Program-made: the position numbers and the translations under genes
Assembly: GCA_046757465.1 (NCBI GenBank)
Contig: JBHHYH010000001.1
Coordinates: 62,001-126,000, forward strand
DNA from: Scalindua_A sp046757465
GTDB taxonomy: Bacteria; Planctomycetota; Brocadiia; Brocadiales; Scalinduaceae
Length of the DNA stretch: 64,000 bases
Reading direction: 5' to 3'
Part shown: positions 17,747-26,094 of the stretch, in pieces
Layout: every line of letters begins with the position of its first letter
Numbering within the stretch: position 1 is the first letter of the stretch
The notes under the pieces: model-generated
What the model was told of the DNA's origin: nothing
Seen by the model: only the letters and a program-made list of their open reading frames with translations
Databases searched by the model: none

Positions 17747-18205
17747 GGGAATTATACATCCTTAAGAACAAAATTCAAGAGATAAATCAAATTTTGAAAT
17801 TTAAATATCAAAGCTTTCATATCTCATAGGCAATTTTGTGCTCTTCTGCTATAGTGAACGATGTAAATGTTATTTGTTACGGACATGTATAATTTGGTGT
17901 GTAAACTCTGACCATTCAATTATTGTTGAATATTGTAAAGGAAAACAGACATATCTACACTCTCTCTTACAAAAAAATAAAATCCTAATGTATATGCATT
18001 CTATAGCTTACAACAATATTTACTCTTTAACACTTAATGGTAAGGGAATTGCTATTATCTTAGAAACTGATTTTAATCAAAAAACTAGCCTTAAATTTAT
18101 TAGAGAATAAGATTCGAGATTTAAAACCGGAATAACCATTAAACAAACGTTACTATCAATATATTTTTTGCCATCACCCGCTGTAATTGAATAGGTGCAG
18201 TGATT
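17747..18205. other. Gene-free AT-rich stretch
   Basis: About 460 bp. A 90-codon frame at 17838-18110 has an atypical Cys- and Lys-rich content and no ribosome-binding site, so I do not call it. I see no repeat or RNA gene. Confidence 0.4.
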
Positions 18206-18343
18206 ATGAGAAAATTGATGATTAGTTTGCTGTTTTCGTTCATCCTGCTAGTATTAGGGGCAATGGCCTCGCTTGCCATTAGCGTTGCAGGAGATATTGC
18301 CCATAATTTAAAGACTTCTTATGTGACATGGAATGTCCGTTAA
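18206..18343 (+). CDS. Short secreted or membrane peptide
   Basis: A 45-codon frame beginning MRKLMISLLFSFILLVLGAM, a clear hydrophobic signal-type segment, and ending SYVTWNVR. It is shorter than most gene predictors accept. A GGTGCAG stretch lies ahead of the ATG as a weak ribosome-binding site. It stands 60 bp before the next small membrane protein on the same strand. It could be a real small protein or the remnant of a longer exported one. Confidence 0.35.
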   Translation: MRKLMISLLFSFILLVLGAMASLAISVAGDIAHNLKTSYVTWNVR

Positions 18344-18402
18344 AATAGGCACATAGACAACATTCAAAAAGAGGTTTTAATTCATAATAGAGGGGGATAG
18401 AA

Positions 18403-18687
18403 ATGTATAACATAACGAAAGGGCAACTGATAACAATATGGGTATTTGGTTTATTCTTATGGGTGGTAACTTTCTTTTGTGGGTTATATTCTTATTCACC
18501 TATTTTTGATAAAATTTGGCTATTCTTATTTTTGGTAATACCTTCCATTGTGGTTTTTTATACAATTGGTTGGCGAAATTGCCAAAAACGTTCTTTAAAG
18601 CACAGAGAAAGGGAAAAGGCAAGGGAAAGGGAAAGAAAACGGGAACGGGAAAAAATAAGGTGGCCTTCTGCTAGTGAATTTAATTAA
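18403..18687 (+). CDS. Small two-span membrane protein with very basic tail
   Basis: A 94-residue protein with two hydrophobic spans (about residues 9-29, ITIWVFGLFLWVVTFFCGLY, and 37-56). A charged tail built of repeated Arg, Glu and Lys (about 63-85) should form a long helix in the cytoplasm. The start follows AGAGGGGG. No family is recognised. The repetitive purine-rich DNA of the tail may be slippage-prone. Confidence 0.6.
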   Translation: MYNITKGQLITIWVFGLFLWVVTFFCGLYSYSPIFDKIWLFLFLVIPSIVVFYTIGWRNCQKRSLKHREREKARERERKREREKIRWPSASEFN

Positions 18688-19167
18688 GAACATATCTAAG
18701 TATCTAAATATTGGTGTGTAATGGGTAGGAATGTATAAATAATTTAAATGTATTTCCATATTATTCCTAATCTCCACTTTGCCTCAAGCCCAAATAAGAA
18801 CTATACTTCCATCAAATCTCACAGGATTGTATAGAATATCGAAGGGAAGACGAGTCTATTACAATTAGTGATATCAGCAAGAGTAACTACAAGGGGACAT
18901 CAAACCTTAAAAATTCAATCAGTCCTGGAAATTTCACAAAATAATCATGTTTACCCTTGACATTATTTACTAAGGTGTATTAAATACTTATGGCTTTCTT
19001 GGATATACAGCAAAGATAAGTGATATTTCTAGGGTTTTATACAAAAACAGAAACCTGAAGAAACACATTTCTCCAATATGCATGCCATCCTTAGAATGTT
19101 TATTAATGTATTAACATAAACACGCATTAAAAATAATATCGGATTAACTTTAGAAAGGAGGTAGAAA
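18688..19167. other. Gene-free stretch before comEA
   Basis: About 480 bp, AT-rich. No coding frame, RNA gene or repeat could be supported. It presumably holds the promoter of the comEA-like gene. Confidence 0.4.
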
Positions 19168-19449
19168 ATGGAAGTTATTCGTAAAGTTTATTTTATATTA
19201 ATTTTAGTAGCGTTAATTTCTTTTATGGGAGGATTAGCCAGCGGAGAAGAAAATGCTAAGGTAAATATTAATAAGGCAACCGTTGAGGAATTATCAACAT
19301 TAGAAGGAATTGGTGAGATGAAGGCGGAATCTATAATTGAATTCCGTGGAAATCACGGCCAATTCACTAAAATCGAAGATTTAAAAAATGTGAAAGGTAT
19401 AGGAGATAAAATCTTCGAGAAAATCAAAGATCAGATTACGGTAGAATAA
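19168..19449 (+). CDS. ComEA-like exported helix-hairpin-helix DNA-binding protein
   Basis: A 93-residue protein with a signal peptide or membrane anchor (residues 1-27, ending LASGEEN). A classic ComEA domain follows, VNINKATVEELSTLEGIGEMKAESIIEFR and FTKIEDLKNVKGIGDKIFEKI, with two helix-hairpin-helix units. ComEA binds incoming double-stranded DNA in the periplasm or at the cell surface during natural transformation. The start has a strong AAAGGAGG. No other competence gene is nearby, and small ComEA-like proteins also occur in bacteria without shown competence. Confidence 0.88.
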   Translation: MEVIRKVYFILILVALISFMGGLASGEENAKVNINKATVEELSTLEGIGEMKAESIIEFRGNHGQFTKIEDLKNVKGIGDKIFEKIKDQITVE

Positions 19450-19470
19450 TACACATACTTCACTACTCAA

Positions 19471-19538
19471 TGCCATTGCGAGGAAGAGATTAATTTGAGA
19501 TGAACTTAATCAAAACTTAGGATTTCCTCGCAATGGCA
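19471..19538. repeat. Inverted repeat with 15-bp perfect arms after comEA
   Basis: TGCCATTGCGAGGAA (19471-19485) and TTCCTCGCAATGGCA (19524-19538) are perfect inverted copies around a 38-base spacer. The arms resemble dispersed repeats found in intergenic regions of several bacteria. It could also end transcription of comEA, but there is no T-run. Confidence 0.7.
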
Positions 19539-19742
19539 TAAGTAAATTCGGTTAGAAGGTTGAATAATTTACATACTTTTTTCATCCAAGCATTCTGCAT
19601 TTCAGAACATCTTCCCTCGACTCAGCCTGTAAAATACCTAACATAATTGAAGAATCCATCATACATCTATGGTGGTATGAAGTTTTGAAGATAAATGGCC
19701 AAAAGCCAGTGGCGTATTACTGCTTAGGATAAGTTGTGAGTT

Positions 19743-20129
19743 TTAACGTGGTTGTCGTTGTTTAAGGCCTTTGTTTTTCTTTGTGAGTATTTCTTTGATT
19801 TTGTTTTTTAATTCTGTTAGATCTGAGGATTTAACAATATAAGCGTCGGCGGCCCATGACATAAAATTATCTTTATAGCTACTATAGGCCGTGTTGATAA
19901 TAATGGGAATATTTTTGTATTTACTTAATATCATGCCCATTGCCTCAATACCGTTCATCTTTGGTATATTAATGTCCATTATGATCATATCCGGTGGTTG
20001 TTCTTGAACTTTTCCTAAACCCTCTTTGCCATCAGCAGCAGCTACGATTTCGTAACCTTCAAGCCTTAATTCTTGTTCATAAAGTAAGCGTTGATTCTTA
20101 TCATCCTCTACAAGAAGAATAGTAGTCAT
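19743..20129 (-). CDS. Single-domain response regulator (CheY-like)
   Basis: A 128-residue receiver domain with nothing attached. The acidic pair VEDDKN (about residue 7), the phospho-acceptor Asp in IIMDINIPKMNG (about 52), the Thr in IINTAYSS (about 80) and the Lys in YIVKSSD (about 100) are all present, so it should be active. The last 15 residues are basic. It lies about 210 bp downstream of a sensor kinase on the same strand, which is the likely phosphodonor (inference). The output is unknown because no effector domain is attached. Confidence 0.92.
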   Translation of the reverse strand: MTTILLVEDDKNQRLLYEQELRLEGYEIVAAADGKEGLGKVQEQPPDMIIMDINIPKMNGIEAMGMILSKYKNIPIIINTAYSSYKDNFMSWAADAYIVKSSDLTELKNKIKEILTKKNKGLKQRQPR

Positions 20130-20281
20130 ATCTTAAATTCCTTTCCGTTGGTTTTGTAAGTAATTTTGACGACTTTTATGATGCCATAAAATTTATTCTA
20201 AATAGATATCATCAACTATTACAATTTTTAGGTTTGCTTTTTATAAACTTCGTTTTTGCCTGCAAAAAGAGCATAAACCCA

Positions 20282-20335
20282 TTCCTGACAGGTACTGTAA
20301 TTAACAGCTTCCTGCCGACTTCGTTCAGTCAGGAA
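20282..20335. repeat. Inverted repeat just beyond the sensor kinase gene
   Basis: TTCCTGAC (20282-20289) and GTCAGGAA (20328-20335) form an 8-bp stem, with a further CTTCCTGCC/GGCAGG part between. It lies directly after the kinase stop and could slow transcription before the response regulator. No T-run follows on either strand. Confidence 0.4.
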
Positions 20336-20339
20336 AAAA

Positions 20340-22250
20340 CTAATTTATTGGTAAGGTTAATGACATAGTCGTACCCTTTCCCCATTCACTTTCAACGTTT
20401 ATATTTCCACCGTGATCCTCAATAATCTTAAGACTAACCGCCATCCCCACTCCAGTGCCATGCGGTTTAGTTGTAAAAAAGGGTTCGAAGATGTTTTTTA
20501 ATGATTCTTTTGTCATACCTTTGCCACTATCAATTATATCTATTTTTATTGATTTGTTAACAGTCGTAATCTTTACGGTAAGATCACCACCATTAGGCAT
20601 TGATTCTACTGCATTCATTAAAATGTTAAGAAAAACTTGTTTCATTTGTGTGGGATCGGCTAGTACCTGGGGTATATCAGGTTCAAACTCCTTATATAGG
20701 TTTACGCACCTTTCTTGAAGGTAATTTTCCATTAATATGCATGTATTTGCCATTATTTCGCATATTTGAACATTAATCTTTTCCGGTATTGGTGGTTTAC
20801 TGAAGTCAGTGATATTATTAAGTATTATTTCTAAGCGTTTTACTTCATCAAGGATTATATCAATATTAGTCTTAATTTTTTGGTCTGTGAACGTAAAGCG
20901 AGAGAGAGATTTGGCAAATCCACCGATATTTACCAGCGGGTTTCTAATTTCATGCGCAACATATGATGCCATCGAGCCTATGATGGCTAATTTTTCTGAG
21001 CTAATGAGTTTCTGCTGTGTTTCAGTAAGCTGGTGCATCTTGTCTTCAAGCCTTTTGTAGGTTTCAGCGTTTTCAATAGCTAATGCAGCTCGACTGGCAA
21101 ACATTGTTAAGGTGTTGACTAAATCCTCGGTTATAGGTTCCCCTGTATAGATGTTATCTGCAACTATAACTCCTTTAGGTTCATCTTTTGCTATTAGGGG
21201 TACACAGACAAATTGATTAGACCCTAAAGTATTTCTGAATTCCTCAGTTACGCACGGGTCATTAGCGGCATCTTTAACAATTATAGGTTTCTTTTCTCTT
21301 ACACAAGATGCGACGACTTCTCTTCCATCTGATAATGAAAATACCATAAGCTTTGTCATAGTATTAAAAGGCGTATCAATATTATAGCTATGATCTAATT
21401 CGTCAAGTATATCTTTAAGTGAAGTATACTTACTTGATATATCTTGCCAAATTCGGTTTGCCTCTTCTGGAGAGGATGGTCCTACTGCTAGTTTTCCATT
21501 CAAGACGTTGTGTTCTTTGTTAATCAAGAAAAGCATCGCCCGGTTAAAGCCAAATGCATAGCCAGAAGTTACGCAAGTTAAAATCAAGTGAAGTAATTTG
21601 TCAAGATGGAGTGTTCCTTGCATTGCTTCACCAAGCTTCTGCAATAGTAAAAGCCTGTGCACTACCTTTTCACTTTCAGTCGCATCTATTGTAAGCATTA
21701 AAACGTTATTAATATTTCCCCTTTCATCGGTTACAGGTGTGGCAACATGTTGAACACACATTCTTTTTTTTTCTTTAGTTGTAATCCATGTCTCCATTGT
21801 ACCGCCTACTCCTCCTTGGAAGACCTTCATTGTCGGACATTTTTCAGTTCCAAATTCACTACAGTGGTAGATATCATGGCAGCAACTGCCAATAGGCGAT
21901 TCTTTTAAATCCAACCAATCACATATTGTTTTGTTTGCCCAGATAATTCTCAGATCCTTGTCAAGTAAGCATAAGCCTATTCCAATAACATCTGTTATAT
22001 TATCATTTTTTCTCCTTTCTCGTTGCCTCCGTTCTTTGTGGTTTTCTGACTCCTTACTTTGTTCGGTATCTTTAAACAACATTGCAGTTTCAATGCCTTC
22101 CTTCTTTAACTCTGCTTCTATATTTCCACAAATAACATCTATCTTTTTTAATAAACCTTCATCAAGTACCATTCCTTTGTGTTCACTTAGGATACTTCTA
22201 AGTTTGTTTGTTACTTTCTCAGAATTAAAGGTTGAAAGTTCATTGTTCAT
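20340..22250 (-). CDS. Soluble PAS-GAF sensor histidine kinase
   Basis: A 636-residue protein from ATG 22250, two bases after the galT stop; an overlapping TTG four codons earlier is possible. No membrane span is seen. Residues about 85-195 look like a PAS domain (DKDLRIIWANKTICDWLDL, with a CHDIYHC...KCP cysteine group). Residues about 205-400 are a GAF domain. HisKA follows with MASYVAHEIRNPL (about 425), then HATPase_c with NILMNAVESMP, DSGKGM and PHGTGVGMAVS. The Cys cluster in the PAS region could hold a metal or respond to redox state (inference). It likely signals to the regulator downstream. Confidence 0.9.
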   Translation of the reverse strand: MNNELSTFNSEKVTNKLRSILSEHKGMVLDEGLLKKIDVICGNIEAELKKEGIETAMLFKDTEQSKESENHKERRQRERRKNDNITDVIGIGLCLLDKDLRIIWANKTICDWLDLKESPIGSCCHDIYHCSEFGTEKCPTMKVFQGGVGGTMETWITTKEKKRMCVQHVATPVTDERGNINNVLMLTIDATESEKVVHRLLLLQKLGEAMQGTLHLDKLLHLILTCVTSGYAFGFNRAMLFLINKEHNVLNGKLAVGPSSPEEANRIWQDISSKYTSLKDILDELDHSYNIDTPFNTMTKLMVFSLSDGREVVASCVREKKPIIVKDAANDPCVTEEFRNTLGSNQFVCVPLIAKDEPKGVIVADNIYTGEPITEDLVNTLTMFASRAALAIENAETYKRLEDKMHQLTETQQKLISSEKLAIIGSMASYVAHEIRNPLVNIGGFAKSLSRFTFTDQKIKTNIDIILDEVKRLEIILNNITDFSKPPIPEKINVQICEIMANTCILMENYLQERCVNLYKEFEPDIPQVLADPTQMKQVFLNILMNAVESMPNGGDLTVKITTVNKSIKIDIIDSGKGMTKESLKNIFEPFFTTKPHGTGVGMAVSLKIIEDHGGNINVESEWGKGTTMSLTLPIN

Positions 22251-22252
22251 TT

Positions 22253-23254
22253 TTATGCACAACCTGTGTTTCTCAAGAATTTAGCGGCTTTTTCTGGAGA
22301 CATTGGATTAATATAAAACCCGGTACCCCATTCGAATCCTGCAATATTTGTGAGCCTTGGTATTATCTCTATATGCCAATGGTAATACTCTGACTCATTT
22401 ATATGAAAGGGAGTAGTATGTATAATATAATTATATGGTGGAAATTTCAAAGCAGATTCTAACCTGATAAGTGTATTCTTTAAGACATTTGCTAGTTCTT
22501 CTATTTCAAGCTTTTGTAAGTTTTCAAAGTGAGAATCATGTGTTCTGGGAAGAATCCATGTTTCAAAAGGAAATCTGGAGGCAAAAGGCGTAAAGGCAAC
22601 GAAATTTTCTGCTAAAATGACTATTCTACTATCTGTGGCAATTTCTTGCTGTATCATATCACAAAAGAGGCACCTGCCCCTGTATTTGTAAAATGTTTCA
22701 GCTCCTGCCATCTCATTTATTACCTGTTGGGGTACAATCGGTGTAACAATCAGTTGTGAATGCGAGTGTTCGAGCGACGCTCCTGCTGATACGCCAACAT
22801 TTTTAAATAGCAATCCATAGACAAACCTTTTGTCCTTTTTTAAGTCAATCAAACGGTCTCTATAACACCATAAGACCTCTTCTACACTTCCGTTATCAAG
22901 CGCTGTTAAGGACAAGACGTGTTTGGGACTTTCTATTATGACTTCATGTGCTCCAATGCCGTTCATCATATCATATATACCTTCACCATGCTTGTTTTGT
23001 TTTCCTTCTATCTGTAATGCAGGAAATTTGTTTGGTACGACTCTCACTCTCCAACCTCTTGTGTTTGCCTTTGATCCTTTTTCTCTATATGCCATGATTT
23101 CTGGTGGTGTTTTTGCTTCGTTACCCTCGCAAAAAGGGCAGAAATTCCTCTTAATAGGTTGGGGAGTAGATTTAAAATCTGTTGGTCTTGCAGATCTTTC
23201 TGAGGCGATAATTACCCAGCGTCCAGAAACAGGTTCTTTTCTTAACTCAGGCAT
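22253..23254 (-). CDS. galT: Galactose-1-phosphate uridylyltransferase
   Basis: A 333-residue HIT-superfamily enzyme of the Leloir pathway or of glycogen and nucleotide-sugar exchange. Visible landmarks are the start SGRWVIIASERSARP, the zinc site FCPFCEGNE, GAHEVIIESPKH, the active-site HSHSQ motif in ASLEHSHSQLIVTP (the His between S residues is the uridylylated one) and the second half HWHIEIIPRL. The HSHSQ form replaces HPHGQ of the E. coli enzyme, as in many non-enterobacterial members, so the sugar specificity could be wider (including ADP- or UDP-glucose). It stands before the glycogen cluster, which supports a storage role. Confidence 0.88.
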   Translation of the reverse strand: MPELRKEPVSGRWVIIASERSARPTDFKSTPQPIKRNFCPFCEGNEAKTPPEIMAYREKGSKANTRGWRVRVVPNKFPALQIEGKQNKHGEGIYDMMNGIGAHEVIIESPKHVLSLTALDNGSVEEVLWCYRDRLIDLKKDKRFVYGLLFKNVGVSAGASLEHSHSQLIVTPIVPQQVINEMAGAETFYKYRGRCLFCDMIQQEIATDSRIVILAENFVAFTPFASRFPFETWILPRTHDSHFENLQKLEIEELANVLKNTLIRLESALKFPPYNYIIHTTPFHINESEYYHWHIEIIPRLTNIAGFEWGTGFYINPMSPEKAAKFLRNTGCA

Positions 23255-23379
23255 CTGTTTTTCCTAAAACCAACTGGATAGTTCCATAACTTAATTATGA
23301 CAGTCATAAATACTTGTTTCTTATTGTCATGACTAGACTTATAGCATATTTGAGTGCTCTATTTTAGTCTAGACCCTTA

Positions 23380-23811
23380 TTAATTAGCCACCACAACTGA
23401 GTTATCACTGTCTCCGTAAGGGCTTTGCACATATTTGTCTGCATTCCAGTCGTTTTCCCATTTTAATTCGTCAATAAGATAGCGAAATTGATATTCCCTT
23501 CCTGGCTCAAGATCAAGTTTAATGGTGTAGTCTCCTTTTTTCAACTTTTTCATGGGATTTGCGCGGAAATCCCAATTATTGAAGTCACCAACAATACATA
23601 CACTCTTTGCATAAGGGGCAGCGGCTTTTGGTAGTGTGAACTTTATTCTGTATACATTCTTGGCCTTAAGATACTCCTTTGTTATTCCGATACTTCTAGT
23701 TGCTACTCTCTTTGGCGCTAATTTTTCCTCAAATGATTTCTCACCGGCCGTCTTTTTTGCAGTAGTTTCCTGTTTCAGAGTTATTGATTTTTCTTTCTTT
23801 GCTTTTCCCAT
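23380..23811 (-). CDS. CBM48 glycogen-binding domain protein
   Basis: A 143-residue protein from ATG 23811, which has AAAAGGAGAATAG upstream; an earlier in-frame start 29 codons before is unlikely. The first 60 residues are rich in Lys and Ala. The rest is one carbohydrate-binding module of the isoamylase N-terminal/AMPK-beta type (VCIVGDFNNWDF, YTIKLDLEPGREYQFRYLID, SPYGDSDNSVV). It has no catalytic domain. It is divergent from glgB with 350 bp between, next to the glycogen genes, so it probably targets enzymes to, or regulates, the granule (inference). Confidence 0.85.
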   Translation of the reverse strand: MGKAKKEKSITLKQETTAKKTAGEKSFEEKLAPKRVATRSIGITKEYLKAKNVYRIKFTLPKAAAPYAKSVCIVGDFNNWDFRANPMKKLKKGDYTIKLDLEPGREYQFRYLIDELKWENDWNADKYVQSPYGDSDNSVVVAN

Positions 23812-24160
23812 GACTATTCTCCTTTTGATGAAAAAGTTATATAAAAGTATTATTATTCGACTAATCAACTTATACTGCAATTGAAAAAGAAAATCCATTG
23901 AAAATTAATCTTTTCGGCAATTTTTTAGTAAAGTTCAAAAAATAAATAGAGTAAGTTTTTTTATTTGTGGATGATATTTTAATAGATTGCCTTTCGAGAT
24001 AAAAGAATTTTAGTCTCAAGGCCAATGAGAATCTAAAGTAATATTTACCCATGCCTCAAAAAGCAAAGCAAAAAAATTCCCTTGACTTAATACAGTAATT
24101 TCAGAGGATAGGAAAAGGTTTTGAGGGGGAAATAAAACGCTTATTAAGGATTAAATAATT

Positions 24161-26092
24161 GTGGGAGAAACAGGAAACCGGGCAGAGATGGTAAAATATG
24201 ATGTTAGCCGTTTTACAGATCACGATATATATCTCTTAAAAGAAGGAAGTCATCATGCACTATACGAAAAGCTAGGTTCTCACATTGTGACTATTGACGG
24301 AGAGAAAGGAGTTTGTTTTGCTGTATGGGCTCCGGGCGCAGAAGAGGTCTCGGTCATAGGAGATTTTAACGGATGGGGCCGAGAATCTCACCTGCTGAAG
24401 GTGAGGAATGATGAATCAGGTGTATGGGAGGGATTCATTCCTGGTATTAAGAAGGGAGACATTTATAAATATCACGTATTCTCCAGGTATAATAAGTATA
24501 GGGTTGACAAAGGAGACCCCTTTGTTTTTTATTGGGAATTGCCTCCCAAAACAGCTTCTATAGTATGGGACCTGAATTATGAATGGAATGATAATGAGTG
24601 GATGGTAAACAGGCATAAATACAATTCTTTAAATGCTCCTTTTTCTGTATACGAAATTCATCTAGGTTCGTGGAGAAGGGTACCTGAAGAGGAAGATAGG
24701 TTTCTTACTTATAGAGAAATAGCCCATCATCTTGCAGATTACGTGAAGGAGATGGGGTTTACGCATGTTGAATTGTTACCGATTACGGAGCATCCGTTTT
24801 ATGGCTCATGGGGGTATCAGACAGTGGGGTACTTTGCGCCTACAAGCAGGTATGGGACACCTCAGGATTTCATGTATTTGATTGATTATCTCCATCAAAA
24901 TGAGATAGGTGTTATACTTGACTGGGTGCCTTCACACTTCCCGTCTGATGAGCATGGACTTGCCTATTTTGACGGTACATACCTTTATGAACATGCAGAT
25001 CCCAAGAAGGGATTTCATCCTGAGTGGAATAGCTATATTTTTAACTATAGTAGAAACGAGGTGAGGGCTTTTCTTCTCAGCAGTGCTCTTTTCTGGCTTG
25101 ATAAATATCATATTGATGGTATCAGGGTAGATGCGGTAGCATCTATGCTCTATCTTGACTATGCAAGAAAAGAGGGAGAATGGATACCAAACAAATATGG
25201 AGGGAACGAGGATATAGATGCCATAGCATTCATAAAAAAACTAAACGAAACCGTTTACAGTGCACATCCTGATATTCAGACCATAGCTGAAGAGTCAACC
25301 GCATGGCCCATGGTTTCAAGACCGACACATGTCGGAGGCCTTGGTTTTGGTATGAAATGGAATATGGGATGGATGCACGACACATTGGAGTATTTCTCTA
25401 AAGACCCCGTTTACAGGAAGCATCATCACAATCAACTTACCTTCAGTATATGGTATGCATTTTCAGAAAACTTTGCTCTTCCTCTTTCACATGATGAGGT
25501 TGTTCACGGAAAAGGCTCCCTTATTGGGAAGATGCCTGGAGATGAATGGCAGAGGTCGGCAAATCTCAGACTGTTATTTGGATATATGTATGGCCATCCG
25601 GGGAAGAAACTCTTATTTATGGGAGGGGAATTCGGCCAGTGGAAGGAATGGAATCATGACGAGAGTCTCGAGTGGTATGTTCTTCAATACCCCTTTCATC
25701 ATGGAATACAGAAATGGGTCAAAGACTTAAACCACTTTTATAAGACTGAACCAGCAATGTATGAACTGGATTTCTCAATTGAAGGCTTTGAGTGGATAGA
25801 CTCTCACGGCTGGGAAGAGAGTATCATAAGCTTTGTTAGAAAGTGTAAAAATACCGGTGAAATAATTCTTGTTGTGTGTAACTTCACCTCTATTCCGAGA
25901 TATAATTACAGGGTAGGAATTCCACGTGGAGGCTTCTGGAGAGAGGTCTTAAACAGCGATGCGGAGATATATGGAGGAAGCGGTTGTGGGAATTTTAGAG
26001 GTGTTGAAACCACCACAATACCAGCGCAAGGAAGACACAACTCTCTTTCTCTAACTTTGCCACCCCTCGGTGTTTTATTCTTCAAAGGTTAG
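24161..26092 (+). CDS. glgB: 1,4-alpha-glucan branching enzyme
   Basis: A 643-residue GH13 enzyme that creates alpha-1,6 branches in glycogen. It has the N-terminal CBM48 module (VCFAVWAPGAEEVSVIGDFN), a TIM barrel with GVILDWVPSHF, the nucleophile Asp in GIRVDAVASM (about residue 325), the acid Glu in TIAEESTAW and the transition-state Asp in LPLSHDEVVHGK, and a closing C-terminal beta domain. The length is typical of the shorter GlgB class, lacking the long N1 extension of E. coli. The frame starts with GTG; ATG 10 codons later is possible. It opens the glgB-GH57-malQ-glgA operon. Confidence 0.97.
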   Translation: MGETGNRAEMVKYDVSRFTDHDIYLLKEGSHHALYEKLGSHIVTIDGEKGVCFAVWAPGAEEVSVIGDFNGWGRESHLLKVRNDESGVWEGFIPGIKKGDIYKYHVFSRYNKYRVDKGDPFVFYWELPPKTASIVWDLNYEWNDNEWMVNRHKYNSLNAPFSVYEIHLGSWRRVPEEEDRFLTYREIAHHLADYVKEMGFTHVELLPITEHPFYGSWGYQTVGYFAPTSRYGTPQDFMYLIDYLHQNEIGVILDWVPSHFPSDEHGLAYFDGTYLYEHADPKKGFHPEWNSYIFNYSRNEVRAFLLSSALFWLDKYHIDGIRVDAVASMLYLDYARKEGEWIPNKYGGNEDIDAIAFIKKLNETVYSAHPDIQTIAEESTAWPMVSRPTHVGGLGFGMKWNMGWMHDTLEYFSKDPVYRKHHHNQLTFSIWYAFSENFALPLSHDEVVHGKGSLIGKMPGDEWQRSANLRLLFGYMYGHPGKKLLFMGGEFGQWKEWNHDESLEWYVLQYPFHHGIQKWVKDLNHFYKTEPAMYELDFSIEGFEWIDSHGWEESIISFVRKCKNTGEIILVVCNFTSIPRYNYRVGIPRGGFWREVLNSDAEIYGGSGCGNFRGVETTTIPAQGRHNSLSLTLPPLGVLFFKG

Positions 26093-26094
26093 AT

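Noticed and set aside
17838..18110. A 90-codon plus-strand frame
   Set aside because: No ribosome-binding site, unusual Cys and Lys content, and no family resemblance.
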